DNA of 64,000 nucleotides from Arcuatula senhousia (GCA_963971305.1 OZ020305.1:44651717-44715716); one strand, 5' to 3'. Shown: positions 23,077 through 34,866, numbered from the stretch's first letter. The notes: generated by a model not told the origin, from the letters alone. Numbers and translations are program-made.

Positions 23077-24542
23077 ATAGCTTGTCTGAACTCTTTGTAA
23101 CGTAGTCCTCTGCCTTGAGCCACGGACTGCCCAAATGACCCTATGCCGCTATTTTTATATAAACCCACCATTTGGAACTTTTCTGATCTCAAGTTCCGAA
23201 TGTCGAACTGACCCAGATTAACCAATCAAATGAAAGCGTCTATAGTGACGACCAATCAGCATCCATCATCATTCCAATATGGCAGACGACAACACAACAA
23301 TTAAAATGGGAACATATTTCGGACAATAATTGGATGAATTCGACGCATAATAAAGTAAGGATCATTTTTATACTCTGCATTCTTCTATTAACTCTATGAC
23401 ACAAACGTAATTCTCTTTTACGCAGCTATGACGTCATGATTCTCGTGATTTACATATTAGTGTGCCGTTTATATAAACACATGACCGTTCATTTGTTATT
23501 TATACGCCAATTCTTTGACGTACGTGACTTGACACGTTTCAATAAATAATTTATTATATTGTACCATATATCAAAACAATTAATAAATGTTCAACTGATT
23601 GACACTCTCCACATTATGTTGAACAAAAATCAAAACATCGTACCGATACACAACATCACCGACACTGTACAATTTATTGAAAATAACCAAATCTACCTAA
23701 TACGATGTATACATCGTGCCGACGTATAAACAATGTTCCAGTATACACATAACCACTGTGCACGATAAGAATAACAACAACAAATAAATCAATAATGATT
23801 CGTATGCCAATTCGACGTATCTATACATAGAGACAAAACTTGTGGCTTGGGCATCTTCTTACAATATTTACAGGATTAAAAAAGTCAGAGTTGTTGTCTT
23901 TAAAATCGTTTGTTAAACAGGAAGACCTGAAAATGTATCCATCCATACGGGATTCCTACCTGAAGCTACATACCAAATATCAAAAGCCTTCGAGTAATAG
24001 TTTCTGAGAAATCTGTTACCAAACTTTTCTAACCTGAAATTAAGTGAAAAAAGTCTTAAATCGACCGTTGAAACAGGAAGAAGATGATCAACAGACATGA
24101 AAACGTATCCCACCTATATGGTACCCCTACCTGAAGCTACATACCAATATCAAAAGCCAAGGCCTACGATTAAAAGTTGCTTGGAAATCTGTTACGGACG
24201 GATTCTCGGACTCGCGGTCAGACGGACCAGCCAAAAACATTATACCCTTCGTAACTTCTTTGCATGGGATATAACTAATAAGGGCGATAAACATGGAAGT
24301 GATGATAAAACTAGAAAAACTGTGAGCCGCAGCTCACAAATAAATACCCCCCACCCCCCAACAAAATTAATCAGATAAAATTTAGAATAAGAGATGCACA
24401 TCTACATTATGTCACAAAGATTGTGTTTAGGTTTCATGAAAATCCATCAAGGGGTTTAGGAGGAGTTGCAGATAAGAGATTGGCACCCCCATGTAGTCGA
24501 ATAGCTGAGTCAATGTATTGCTATGGGAAACCCCAAAATCAT
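23077..24542. repeat. 1.46 kb tandem duplication, unit 2
   Basis: Second copy of the unit starting at 21,611. The CRE-like palindrome and TATA box recur 1464 bases downstream. The unit ends where the 175 bp tandem array continues (gctatgggaaaccccaaaat). Confidence 0.85.
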
Positions 24543-25195
24543 TCTGATCAAACTTTCAAATAGTAGGTGCACATCTATATTATGTTACAAAGATTGTGCT
24601 AAAGTTTCATGACAATCCATCAAAGGGTTTAGGATGAGTTGTGGATAAGAGATGGGTACCCCCATGTAGTCGAATGGCTAAGTCCATGTTTTGCTATGGG
24701 AAACCCCAAAAATCATTCTGATCAAATTTTAAAATAGTAGATGCACATCTTCATTTTGTCATAACAATTGTGTGTAAGTTTCATGAAAATCCATCAAGGG
24801 GTTTAGGAGGAGTTGCGGATAAGAGATGGGTACCCCCATGTAGTCAATGGTTAAGTCTATGTTTTGGTATAGGAAACCCCAAAAATCATTCTGATCAAAT
24901 TTTAAAATAGTAGGTACACATCTACATTATATTACAAAGATTGTGTGTAATTTTCATGAAAATCCATCAAGGGGTTTAGGAGGAGTTGCGGATAAGAGAT
25001 TGGTACCCCCATGTAGTCGAATGGCTAAGTCCATGTTTTGCTATGGGAAACCCCAAACACCATTCTGATCAAATTTTAAAATAGTAGGTGCACATCTACA
25101 TTATGTCACAACAATTGTGTGTAAGTTTCATGAAAATCCACCAAGGGGTTTAGGAGTAGTTGCGAATAAGAGATGGGTACCCTGAAGTGTAACGG
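24370..25195 (+). repeat. Tandem array of about 175 bp units
   Basis: About five units carry the landmarks ggtgcacatctacattatgt, catgaaaatccatcaagggg and tacccccatgtagtcgaatg. One more unit lies at 22,918-23,078 inside duplication unit 1. The array ends in a GGAC microsatellite and a terminal hairpin. Confidence 0.8.
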
Positions 25196-25226
25196 AAGGA
25201 CGGACGGACGGACACCCCTATCACTA

Positions 25227-25257
25227 TATACCCCCCACTTTTGAAGTGGGGGGTATA
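25227..25257. repeat. Terminal hairpin of the tandem-core element
   Basis: TATACCCCCCACTT and its exact complement AAGTGGGGGGTATA form a 14 bp stem with a 3-base loop. It marks the end of the tandem array, like the 3' hairpin of Helitron-type elements. Confidence 0.7.
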
Positions 25258-25377
25258 ATGAGCATGAAATGAGGATGAAGTTAGACTGGGACAAAAGGCC
25301 AACGGGGTCTACTAGAATGCCTATGTGAAATAGAGAGATGGGTTAATGCGGACAATAAACAATACTGCAAAGGATTC

Positions 25378-25871
25378 TACCCTTGCGGGTTCCGGGTGGC
25401 GAATAGGCCCGCAGCAGCGCTAAGCTTGTCGGTAAAAGTCCACTAAAGAGCGCTCAGAAACCTGACATTGGGTCAGGCCGCTTTGCCCACTTGTGTGCCC
25501 AAGGTGGTTGAATGGTGCAGCCCTGACATCGAGAGATGCGGGGTCGTCAGGCGATAATGCGGAAAACCTGACCACAAACCATAGTGGTGCACCATGTTGA
25601 GAAAAATGTCACGTTCCTCGCACGTTTAAGAACCCTGCTGCAGGTCTCGGTAAAAGAAGGACCTGTAGGATTCCCATGCAGGAGGATAAATTTCCCGTCC
25701 TTACCCACCACTCTTTTTTCCAGTGGCAGTCAAAACTCTCCTACCCGATTGGCCTTGTGTCCCCATTTCCTCCACTTCATCGTCATTTCATGTTCATGGT
25801 ATCACCACTTTCATGTTCATCTCCCGGATATAGCCAAAATCGTGCTGCTTGAGAGAAAAGCAATAAATAAC
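25378..25871 (+). mobile_element. Short retroposon family A, copy 6
   Basis: Head ttgcgggttccgggtggcga, full body, and tail gatatagccaaaatcgtgct. It is more diverged than copies 2 and 5; no clear target-site duplication was found. Confidence 0.75.
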
Positions 25872-25883
25872 TACTCTTACCAA

Positions 25884-26137
25884 GGGCTGCAGCTGTGGTG
25901 TTCTTTTACGTGTAAAGAACGGGATTTTCCCCACACGGTGTACCACTGTTGTTTTCGGTAAGATTTTCCGTATTATGGCCTGTTGACCTGACATCCCGAC
26001 ATGCAAGATAACAAGACTACCTCATTCAACAACCCGGGACAAATGTTCCAGTTGACAAAGCGACCTGGCCCGAAGCCTGGTTTTGGACACTTTATCGACA
26101 AGCTTAAGCTGCTGTGGGCCTAGTCCGTGCACGGAAA
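25884..26137 (-). repeat. Old diverged family A fragment
   Basis: The complement of family A is recognisable from ttaccaagggctgcagctgt through gacaagcttaagctgctgtg and gggcctagtccgtgcacgg. Divergence is high, which shows that family A has had more than one round of activity. Confidence 0.6.
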
Positions 26138-26453
26138 TATATGTATAGGATAGGCAATTTACATGTTTTGCAGCGTTTGTTTACATTTTAATAAATATTA
26201 TTTACATAAATATGCTACACAAATATCAGAACACGTACCTATCTTTGGACGGAACCGCACAATTATTGTTTCTTTCATATTGCTTATAATCATATTTCCA
26301 TATACTAAGTAATAGTTATAACATTAAATATTGCCTGGAATATATGACATCTGGAAATCATATTTGCTTAATCAGGAGAACTTAAACAACGAATTTATAG
26401 AATTTTCCAAAATCCATATGAAAAGGCTTGTTACATACCAATAGGCTAATGTC

Positions 26454-26799
26454 CTAGCATTCCTTAACTCCGTAACAGTTGATACAATGACAAACCAATA
26501 ATGACCAACAGACAGACACATACAACTCCAACGGTAGTAATATACTTGTTTTCGTAACCATCGTCTTTAATTGTAAGAAACCGTCGTAGTCTTTTCCTTG
26601 CAGTATATGTAGGTGTTTTGGGATGGTTGCTACTTCCTGTGAAGAAAGCATAAGCAGGAAGTGATTTCCGACGTTTGTCATCTACAAGCGGTGAGGGAGG
26701 AGCACTGTTCTTGTCTGACAGATTAAGAAGGTTTTCCTCGTCTGCTTTAAGACTTGCCCGCCTCCTTTGTTCATGACTTGTTCTCAACATTCGTCGCAT
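26454..26799 (-). CDS. Small putative tail-anchored membrane protein
   Basis: An uninterrupted 111-codon ORF. The N-terminal two-thirds is hydrophilic and rich in Arg, Lys and Ser, with Ser/Pro and basic-Ser contexts (RRASLKADEEN, SAPPSPL, RRKSLPAYAF) that look like phosphorylation sites. Residues about 86-108 form one hydrophobic segment (ITTVGVVCVCLLVIIGLSLY), followed by only a few residues and a stop. That layout, cytosolic domain plus C-terminal anchor and no signal peptide, fits a tail-anchored protein. It is not inside any repeat family seen here. I do not recognise the family. It could also be the last exon of a longer gene. Confidence 0.5.
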
Positions 26800-27835
26800 A
26801 TTCTCCGTTCCACGAGATTATCACTATTATGCCATTCAAAACAAGCAGATTCAGTGCAGTAAATTATGGTGTAATCGAATTAGTCTTACATTAGATCGTC
26901 TTTCTACATGTACACTCTGAACACTTCGATAGCAGCATCATCAATTCAGGAAATCGAACCAGTTAACCATTATCAAACGTTCTAGGTAAACTCAATAATA
27001 TGAAAAATAAACACATACGCAATTCACAACTAATTAATGATTATATCCCAATACAGCGTTTCATGACAATGTTTCTATATGTTTCTAAACATAATAGCAG
27101 TAACTATATTCGCTTCTACAACTTCAGTATTGATCGTAGCTGTACAGTTCCATTATGTTTGAAGAATATTTAATTCAGTTTCGATTTTTTTTTTCTAATG
27201 AAGGTTTATCAGATGAAACTCCCGCATAAAAAGTAGGAAAAAACTGTTTAGTAGATTTAAATCAATATGAAGCTTAAAATTTAAATACGCTTACTTATTA
27301 AAGCTTTTAAAAAAAACGTCGCCCGACAAAGTTTTATGACGACCTACAGTTGTCTCTCTAAAGCAAAACACGGCAATGATTTATTGATATAATTAGATAG
27401 TATATCAGTTGCGTAATGATTTTTTTATGCCTGTAGACATATAAATTGAGATGATTCTTGTTTTTTTAGCTCAGAATCTGTCTGTGCAACCCACGTATTT
27501 TCTAAATTTTATAAATCCCCTGAAGTTGTGGTAGACCTTTTAAAACTTGTGTTTTAAAGTTTCAATACCATTATTTAACAGGGTAATAACAATAAATATT
27601 TCACTTAAGAATTTCAATTTTAAATCACGTCTAGTTTTAGATGTGAAATGGTATTTTTATGACAAAGTAACATTTCAAATCTATGCACTTTAAAATTTGG
27701 TATGCTTCTCTTTGTTCACCTCAATACATTCACTTTTAGGGCACTACTTATTCAATAAATTGTTGACAACTTTAGAAAGAGTTTGCAATTAAACAAAATT
27801 ATGCAGGAAAATCAGGAAGACTATGACACTGACAG
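26800..27835. other. Intergenic stretch, no gene seen
   Basis: AT-rich DNA upstream of the small minus-strand ORF. It may hold that gene's promoter, but no clear TATA box or conserved motif stands out. Confidence 0.35.
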
Positions 27836-28180
27836 ACGCAGCAGAGCCTAGCTTTTCGTAAGAGGCGACTAAGGGTCTTCGGACTCTGACATCGGGTTAG
27901 TGCTCAGCCCAAAGAGCGAACAAGGTGTATACCCTAGGTGGCTAATTATGGTGGCCCTCGTTCGCGGAGGTTGTCGGGTTCGTAATACTGAAAGCCTGAC
28001 CACTGACCAAAGTGGGTCAACAAATAAACTGTTCATGCTTCATGCATCCCTTTGTGTAAAAACATATTCGTCAACATGATGTGAACCGCCAAGAAGTGCA
28101 CCCTTTCCACTTCTCCTCTTTCCCAGTAGTTTTCAAATTTACTATTGCTTTGCTACCCCTAGTTTTGCTTCTCATTGTGT
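27836..28180 (+). repeat. Short retroposon family B, 5'-truncated copy
   Basis: Begins inside the head (gcagcagagcctagcttttc), continues through the family B body and fades out before the tail. Confidence 0.65.
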
Positions 28181-28486
28181 GCAGACTCAACCAGAACTCA
28201 GCATTGTTTTATTTCGACAGATAAGGGCTGTTTATGTGAAACTGGGAAAAGGTTGGCCATATTCCTCAGAGGTAGGTATTCTAACTAGTATGACCTCATC
28301 TCAAGTGAGGGTTCTTCATTATCATTCACCATAGGTAAGGGTTTCAGTTTGTGCGAAATATTTTCCGAGAGTTTCGTCATTTCTGTGTGCATTTGCCTAT
28401 AGTGCGTTGAGGGTTTGTAGGGTCCTCTCACATGTTTTTTTTTCTATTGTGATTGTGCCAAACCACCTTTTTGTGGTCTATGATCT

Positions 28487-29155
28487 AAATTACCCGTCCC
28501 TACCCATCACATCTTTTTCCAGTTGCAGCCAAAACAATCTTCTCCGAGTCCCGTACGGGCCCGGGTGGCGAATAGGCCGGCATCAAAGCCTAGCTTGTCG
28601 GAAGAGGCGACTAAGGGTCTTGTGATTCTGACGTCGGATCATTGCTCAGCCAACAGAAAAACCAAGTGTGTTCCCTAGGTGACTGAATTGGGTGGCCCAA
28701 GTTCTCGGGGGTTGTCAGGTCTATAAGACGGAAACCCTGACCGCTGACCATAGTGGGCTAACGTGTGTGGAGAATGTCCCGCTTCAAGCACGTAAAAGAC
28801 CCTTTTGTGGACCGCCAAGTAGTGCACCACATTTTTACTACCCTACCCACCTTTCCATTTTTACAGTGGTTTTTCAAAATTTACTGTTCCTTCGTTTCCC
28901 ACTCACCCCCATTTTTCATTTACATCATCATTTTTTCATGTTCATTTTTTTTTCATCTTTTTCATGTTCATCGCCTTTGAATAATCTATATAGCGTTGCA
29001 AGGGCGTAAAACACCAACTCACTGAAACACTCTTCCACGATTGGCCTTGTGTCCCCTTTTCCTTCACTTCATCATCATTTCATGTTCATTGCATCATCCC
29101 TTTTATGTTCATCTCCTGCATATAGCCGAAATCGCCTTGGAAGTAAAGCAACAAC
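28487..29155 (+). mobile_element. Family A 3' part containing a nested family B copy
   Basis: Family A sequence (acccgtccctacccatcaca) breaks off at about 28,545 and resumes at about 29,022 (cacgattggccttgtgtccc). The interruption at 28,550-29,020 is a family B copy with head (cgggtggcgaataggcc) and tail (tatatagcgttgcaagggcg). Similar sequences on both sides (aaacaatcttctccga and aaacactcttccacga) look like an aged target-site duplication. Confidence 0.75.
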
Positions 29156-29324
29156 CAACTTACTAAATTAATAGTTATAATGTGTTTAATTAATTTACAT
29201 GATATGCATGTTTGAAATATTGGCCGGTAATTTTCTGATATATCCGGGTTTTTTTAACTGGGTGACATTTGCAAGTTTCCAGTCTTCATTGTTTGTTTCT
29301 CCAGCTTTGGGTGATTTAGTAGAT

Positions 29325-29600
29325 TTAACTTAAAGTTTGTGCTATTTGTTCTTTCATTTCTTTTAGTATTTCAGCATTGGTGATGCCTTGGCCTTGTGCT
29401 TTGTGGATGTTTAGGTTTGACAATAATTTCATCTTGAGGAGTTTATTATAATATCTGGCATTGTTAGGGGGTTGGGTTTCACTTTTCTCTGGAATGTCTA
29501 GGTTTGTTCCATTTGTGAAAACAGATTGGAGTTTGTTGCGTACTGGGTGAATCTGCATAATTAAATTTGTTGTTTCAATTGTTCTTGTCCTGGTTCTGAC
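29325..29600 (-). pseudogene. Unrecognised coding-like fragment
   Basis: The minus-strand frame reads TTNLIMQIHPVRNKLQSVF and later LSNLNIHKAQGQGITNAEIL, a soluble, protein-like composition ending in a stop. No start or family could be assigned. It lies among retroposons and is most likely part of a decayed transposon. Confidence 0.25.
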
Positions 29601-29639
29601 TGGACATTAAAGAAACAAAAATCAACCATATTTATATCT

Positions 29640-29912
29640 TCATCTCAAAAAGGACATTAAAGCTCTTTGATATATGTAATGACTTCAACTTTCCAATTGT
29701 CAACTTTTTCTTATTTGATATGTAGCAATATCCCGTCCGATGAGCTGCTCCGGCTTAAGGAGTTTACATACCACAACTGATTCATTATTCCAGAGCTTGC
29801 CTTGTAGGACTTGCATCGATTTCCTTGGTAAAGTGTCACGTCTAACACAAACTTTGCTAACATACTTGATTATGCTGCTGCTCGGTTGTTGTCTTTACTT
29901 AAGAAATTTTCG
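29640..29912 (+). pseudogene. Penelope-like element, 3' end fragment
   Basis: It matches the region 4430-4640 of the larger copy: gatgacttcaactttcca, the stretch for the SLIRY-type helix, then the segment for a CIDFLGKVSRLT-like motif. It is followed directly by a family B tail at 29,925-30,045, the same partnership as at 4692. Confidence 0.65.
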
Positions 29913-29924
29913 AAGTTTCCCATC

Positions 29925-30045
29925 CCCCCCCAAATTTCATTTTTTAAATCAGCATCATTTCATGTTCATTTTATCATCGTTATGTTCATCGCCTGTAAAC
30001 AACCTATGTAGCGTTGCATATGGGCGTTAAACACCAACTCACTTA
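29925..30045 (+). repeat. Short retroposon family B, tail only
   Basis: Carries catgttcattttatcatcg, then ctatgtagcgttgcatatgg and the CACCAACTCACTT end. The head is missing. Confidence 0.65.
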
Positions 30046-30339
30046 ATTACTTACTCAAACAATAATAATTTGGTGGAGTGTCATCACACAATACCGACAT
30101 GCTTGATCGTTACAGTGCTTAAAATAAGAATAAGCCACTCCTATTCTTAAAAAAGTGACCATTAACAAAGAAAAAAATAAAATACCGATCAGTTTGTTCT
30201 TTTGTGCAATTTATTGATTCGTTTAAACAATTTGGTAAATCGTTTGTATGAAAGAAATGAGTTCTGAATTAGACGACTGGGAACCGAACTATCTTATGGG
30301 TGCAACGACAATATTGATAGTATTGGTATTTTGTCTAGC

Positions 30340-30400
30340 CTTCGCATCCTCGGAAACCCAGGGGTTCTTCTCTCGCTTTCATATGATGAATGAGTAATAT
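30340..30400. repeat. Copy of a small dispersed motif, inverted relative to 37,837-37,940
   Basis: The motif catcctcggaaacccagggg with ttcttctctcgc recurs in inverted orientation at 37,897-37,938 (gcgagagaagaatccatggg) and once more at 37,843-37,865. It could be the terminal repeat of an element or a short dispersed repeat. Confidence 0.45.
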
Positions 30401-30892
30401 AATAGGACGTACCGCTGGAATAGGTACCATTTATCAGGTTTAGAATATGTGATTAGGTCGGAAAACAAATATACTTAGTAATTATGATTATATTAGAAAC
30501 CCAACCATACAATTCTTACTTCTTTTTCAATGCAAAATTAATCACGCATGTGTAAAAGCGTTTGCATGTTGATTCACTTTCCGTCTCTGAAGAGCTATAA
30601 ATAAATAAATGATATCAATAATCTGTATCTTTAGTTCTCAGCATTATGTTTTTAAGGTTTTTTTTCCAAAAAGTATATTATAAGGTATCAAAATATATGA
30701 AAAGGGTGGAGTTTTTTAATCTCAGCGGCACATCCCTATCCATGTAGGAGTGCCCCCCTCTGAGGCAATATGTCCATTATTCCCACATCTCGGAAGTTTG
30801 TAAAGTGGTAACTGTTAAGTATACTTTTCGTTTGTCGCCTACTTTGTACAATAATAAAAATTTCCTTTGAACATAATTTTTCAATCTTTTTC

Positions 30893-31510
30893 AGAACCAT
30901 CAAAGTCCACCACTGTACAAATGAATGATAGAACATATATTTGTTCCATCTGTGCCAAAACTTTAAAGAATGCAAGTTCGCTTAGACAACATAAAATGAG
31001 ACATCGACGTGATGGTCCATATAAGTGTGTTAATTTTGGAATGGCGTTTAATAGCAAAGCTAATTTCAATAGGCATGATTGCCAAAATGTAAAACCCAAG
31101 GAATATAAATGTTCTAACTGTCACAAAGAATTTCACACTAACAAAGAGTTACAAAGACACAAAAATAGAGAGAACAAGGACATGAAACACGAATATAAAC
31201 AATGTGGTGCAAAATACGAAGAGCGGAACCAGTTGTTAGACCGCATTGGTAAACACACAGGTGAAAAAAAAGACACAAGTGTTCAGATTGCAACAAAGTT
31301 TTTCGATTTCGATCAAACTTGACACGTCACGAAAAAATGCACTCTGCCGAAATGCATAAATGTAATACTTGTGGCAAATTTTTTAAGTGTAGCAAGTATC
31401 TAAAGATTCATATACAAAGACACAGAGCTACAGCTATTCCGTGTGAAAAATGTAGCAAATTGTTCAAGAGTCGAGAATACCTCCATCGACACATGAAAAA
31501 CAAACATTGA
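30893..31510 (+). pseudogene. C2H2 zinc-finger gene, frameshifted, 3' exon
   Basis: An acceptor-like site (ttcaatctttttcag) precedes the ORF, so this is probably a last exon. Seven finger units can be traced. Finger 1 is intact (YICSICAKTLKNASSLRQHK). Finger 2 lacks its second Cys (KCVNFG). Finger 3 ends in Asn instead of His. Finger 4 lacks a Cys. Fingers 5 to 7 are intact (HKCSDCNKVF, HKCNTCGKFF, IPCEKCSKLF) but lie in another frame. The switch coincides with a run of eight A at about 31,265, where nine would restore the frame. Normally such proteins bind DNA in the nucleus. The lost ligands argue for real decay and not only a sequencing slip. Confidence 0.65.
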
Positions 31511-32474
31511 ATATAGACAGCATCTCTAAATATGTTTCTGCAAAATGACAGAATATACTCACAGAAAGTGATTTTTAACTGCTCTTAACAGTGGTAACAA
31601 GTTGATTAGGTTTTTTTTCAGTACTAACGTGATTAACTGAGTTGTTTTACTTAAGGGTTTTGTAGATTGGCGTTGGTGTTTCACGGAATACAAGTATGAT
31701 TGGTTTTGAATTTTATATTTCATTTTTACGTCTTATATTAACAACCACAGAATATATCTCCTATGGACTGACAAGTGTGCTGTTTAATTTCCACAGTCCT
31801 TACGAGAGTCCTTAGAAGCAATGTGCGATGTCCAGTGAAACATTCTATTAAAGTGTAAGTTAGCGATTTTTGAGTTATTAGTTTATTTGATTTATTATAA
31901 TGAGAGTAGGCATCATGCCGGGTTTGGGCATTGAAAACGATATATTAAGAAAGATATTCGTAATTTTATTCCAATACACAAGACCATATGGGCGCGGCCA
32001 TGCTATGAACAATGATGAATTATGGGATAGCTCAATTGGAGATGTGACGTCACATCTTCGATGATAAATACATTAACCAATTGACGATATTTGTATCATA
32101 AGACCGATGTTGTCGATCATAATAATGATTTGGAATATGAATAATTTGGCATTTAACAGCTTCCTTTGGGATTGTCCGATGTCTTGTAGTTTTGTTGTTA
32201 ACATGTCGTGCTCCATGGAGTCGGTGTTATCAACAAGTTGATATACTGGAGCACGAGGCGTTCTGTATGTAAAATTCCTACAATTGGGAAATATACTGCT
32301 AAAATTGTCATATTTTCTTAGGAATTAATGGCAACGACTATTAAGCAAAAAACTAACGACTAACAAAAAAACGAATTTTGGTGGTTATGACAATAGTAAT
32401 ACCAACATGGCTTAAAACAGTTAGTAGAACCCCCCCCCCCCCCGTCGTAGTTATTTGTTATTTGTTTATGCTGT
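31511..32474. other. Intergenic stretch, no gene seen
   Basis: AT-rich with a C homopolymer run of 14 at about 32,430-32,443. No supportable coding frame. Confidence 0.4.
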
Positions 32475-32592
32475 GTACTAGGTACTAGTATATGCATATT
32501 TCAAGAAGTAACCTACTACAAGGAGCATTTGAACCAAATTCTTGGAATGTGAAAAAGCTAAAAAAACGCTTGAACAAGGCATCCAAATACTG
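32475..32592. repeat. Diverged copy of the 13,212 element terminal repeat
   Basis: The order tatgcatatttcaagaagta, gagcatttgaaccaaatt and cttgaacaaggcatccaaat parallels the 174 bp unit at 13,212 and 13,595. It is a lone, older copy. Confidence 0.5.
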
Positions 32593-32815
32593 AACGTGTG
32601 AAGGTAAGATAGGGAGGAGGTTTTTACCTTTAACCAATAACTTTTTTGGTTGATTACAAAACCGATTTATTTTGGTTTCTTATACAAATCTGAAACATGG
32701 ACGTCTTCAAATTTGACTAACTTTCCAATCAGGACCCTAGATAGTCACAGTGTTTTGGCTTTCTTACCATCCGGTAATTTTGCTTTATTATTCGTACTTG
32801 TACATGTGCGATATA

Positions 32816-34286
32816 TTACCTTCGCTTATCAAGTCTTATGTTCATTTGTTCCACTGACGTTGCCATAAAATGAGAAAATTCTTGTGCAGTTAGTGTTCCA
32901 TGTGTGCCTTTTTTATCTTGATTAGCAACCTCTGAAAAGAATGTCTGCCCCATCATTGTACTAAAGGCACGGGTGTTATATGTGCCGGTTCGGGATAAGG
33001 AGTAGAGTAAAGATTTTGCATCAATGTTGGCAATTAAAGCCTCCCACAGTTGAAGTGGCCAACCCTTTACATATTGGGTGTTTGGTGGAAACTGATCGAA
33101 ATCAATATCTTCTAATAATCTCTGCCTTAGCACGGTGCGCATCTTTATTCTGTCAATTGCTTTTATTGCAGGTTCATCTTCTGAACGCCACCAACTTCTA
33201 ACGGCATGACACAAAGTTGCTGCTTGTAGGTCTCCATTGTCCTTCATTATACGTTCTACGTCGGGATGGAAGTAAGTAACAGCCATTGGAACAGACATTG
33301 GATCAATTGTATCCTGTACCTAACTGGAGTTAAAAAGGTTTGCTTTGTCTTAGCAACTTTAAGCCAATGTTTGTTGGTCAGGCCTTCAATACCACCTTTA
33401 CAGACGTTTGGCGTGTCCGAGTTAGAAGATGCGAAGAATCAACACAACTGACAAGTTGAGACCTACTTTTGCTGTATTCAGGTCTATAAAACCAAAAATC
33501 AGGATATGAAATACCAATACCATTTACTATCGCATGACTGTCAATTGGTGAAATATCTTTCCAATCTGCCAGTTTTGTTGGCCACAAAAATTCTAAATAA
33601 GCCACATTAAGTGCAAATTTGGATATTTTCTTTCCAGATAACACCTTCAAACATTGATCACGTAACGATTTAGCATCTTGCTTTTTCCTAATTCGTTGCT
33701 TTATGACGATTTTGTTCTGCAAGCCTAGTAAATTACAAATAGCTGATAGTTTTGTTGACTTATTAACAGTAATTTTGACATCCAGTAGGTGTTTATGTCT
33801 GAAATATTTTACCATGACCTTTAAATCTGCGTCTAACAGCTTCGATAGTTCTGTTTCTGATTTACACATATCCAAAAGCCTTTCGGTATTAATATTATTC
33901 CACTTTCCTTTTGAATTTGCATGTTTATCAGATTGCACTAGTTTCAATATGCATTCAGCATCTTCTTTGTTTAAATTAAAGGTTGGTTTCGGACCAGTAG
34001 ATGTATTGATAACTTCTTCGATGTTCTCATCAACAAGTTTGTCTGTCATCATGGTCATGGGTACATCCAATGCACTTTCGAGAAAAGCTATTACATCTGT
34101 TTCATTTTCGTTTACATGACCACTATTTGGCTCGTAGTCTAAACGAAGGTTTGTATGACTGCTTGTTCGTACCTCTTCAGCATAATCGACATCAACAGAT
34201 ATGTGTTGAAGAACATGAATCCCTAAATTGCTATCACTCATTGAGCCATTGTTATTTAGTGGATCAACATTCACAGCCTCATTCAT
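32816..34286 (-). pseudogene. C-terminal part of the YqaJ-containing transposon-like protein
   Basis: The first frame (34,286-33,378) holds an acidic linker, an all-helical region (NLNKEDAECILKLVQSDKH) and then PDFWFYRPEYSKSRSQLVSC with VDSSHLLTRTRQ. After a frameshift at about 33,380 the second frame (33,298-32,816) continues with MSVPMAVTYFHPDVERIMKD, a WWRSEDEPAIKAIDR segment and NIDAKSLLYSLSRTGTYNTR. The continuity of theme and strand shows that it was one protein. It follows the segments at 34,842 and 35,750 on the same strand. I know similar uncharacterised proteins from invertebrate genomes but no assigned function. Confidence 0.55.
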
Positions 34287-34461
34287 TTGATATTGGGGTT
34301 GAGATTGGACTTCATCTGCGTCAGCAGTCTGTTTGTTTTTTTGGTACCTTAGAAATGTTTACAAAGCATCTCTCACTAAACGTTGGTAACAGTATTCCAC
34401 CATTACTTGCCAAAAACGTATTTTGGATAAACTCAGTTACACTTTCACCTGTCATTCTTCT

Positions 34462-34842
34462 TCATAAATTCTGATGCAAAGTCCAGACTGGGTTTCTGTT
34501 TACCTCACTTAATTGGGATTTTTGTGTTTTCTCTACTGAATGCCAAACATCTTTTTGTAGTTGAAGAAGCGTCAGTGGTCCTCCTTCACTGTCACGCACA
34601 GCGAGATTATGCAATTGTCCGTCAAACGAAGAACAAGGCACGTGAATTTCATTTAAAAAGCATTGGTTTCTGACTTCCTCTACAATAGGTCTGAATACCT
34701 CTACAGGCAGACTGTAACCTTCCGGTAACCAACATACAGGTGCCCATCTAAACGGATCCTTCTTCCAATGTCTGTCCAAATCGCAACATAGAAACACCAT
34801 TGCTTCAGTTGCTTTGTCTCTCTGAAGCTCATACCCATGCAT
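34462..34842 (-). pseudogene. Second RNase H-like segment of the YqaJ-containing element
   Basis: The frame contains ATEAMVFLCCDLDRHWKKDP, then VFRPIVEEVRN and HVPCSSFDGQLHNLAVRD. 'A-EAMVF-----WK-P' followed by a helix and '---FDG--HN' resembles the middle strands of the RNase H-like fold in P/THAP9-type transposases, where a conserved Asp follows the same pattern. This is a motif-level resemblance. The reading frame is separate from the YqaJ segment upstream and ends in a stop at 34,462. Confidence 0.5.
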
Positions 34843-34866
34843 AAGGTTAGAACTTGTCTTTAATAG

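Noticed and set aside
33703..34474. Plus-strand ORFs of 134-138 codons opposite the YqaJ-containing element
   Set aside because: They are antisense shadows of the minus-strand coding sequence, with no recognisable domains.
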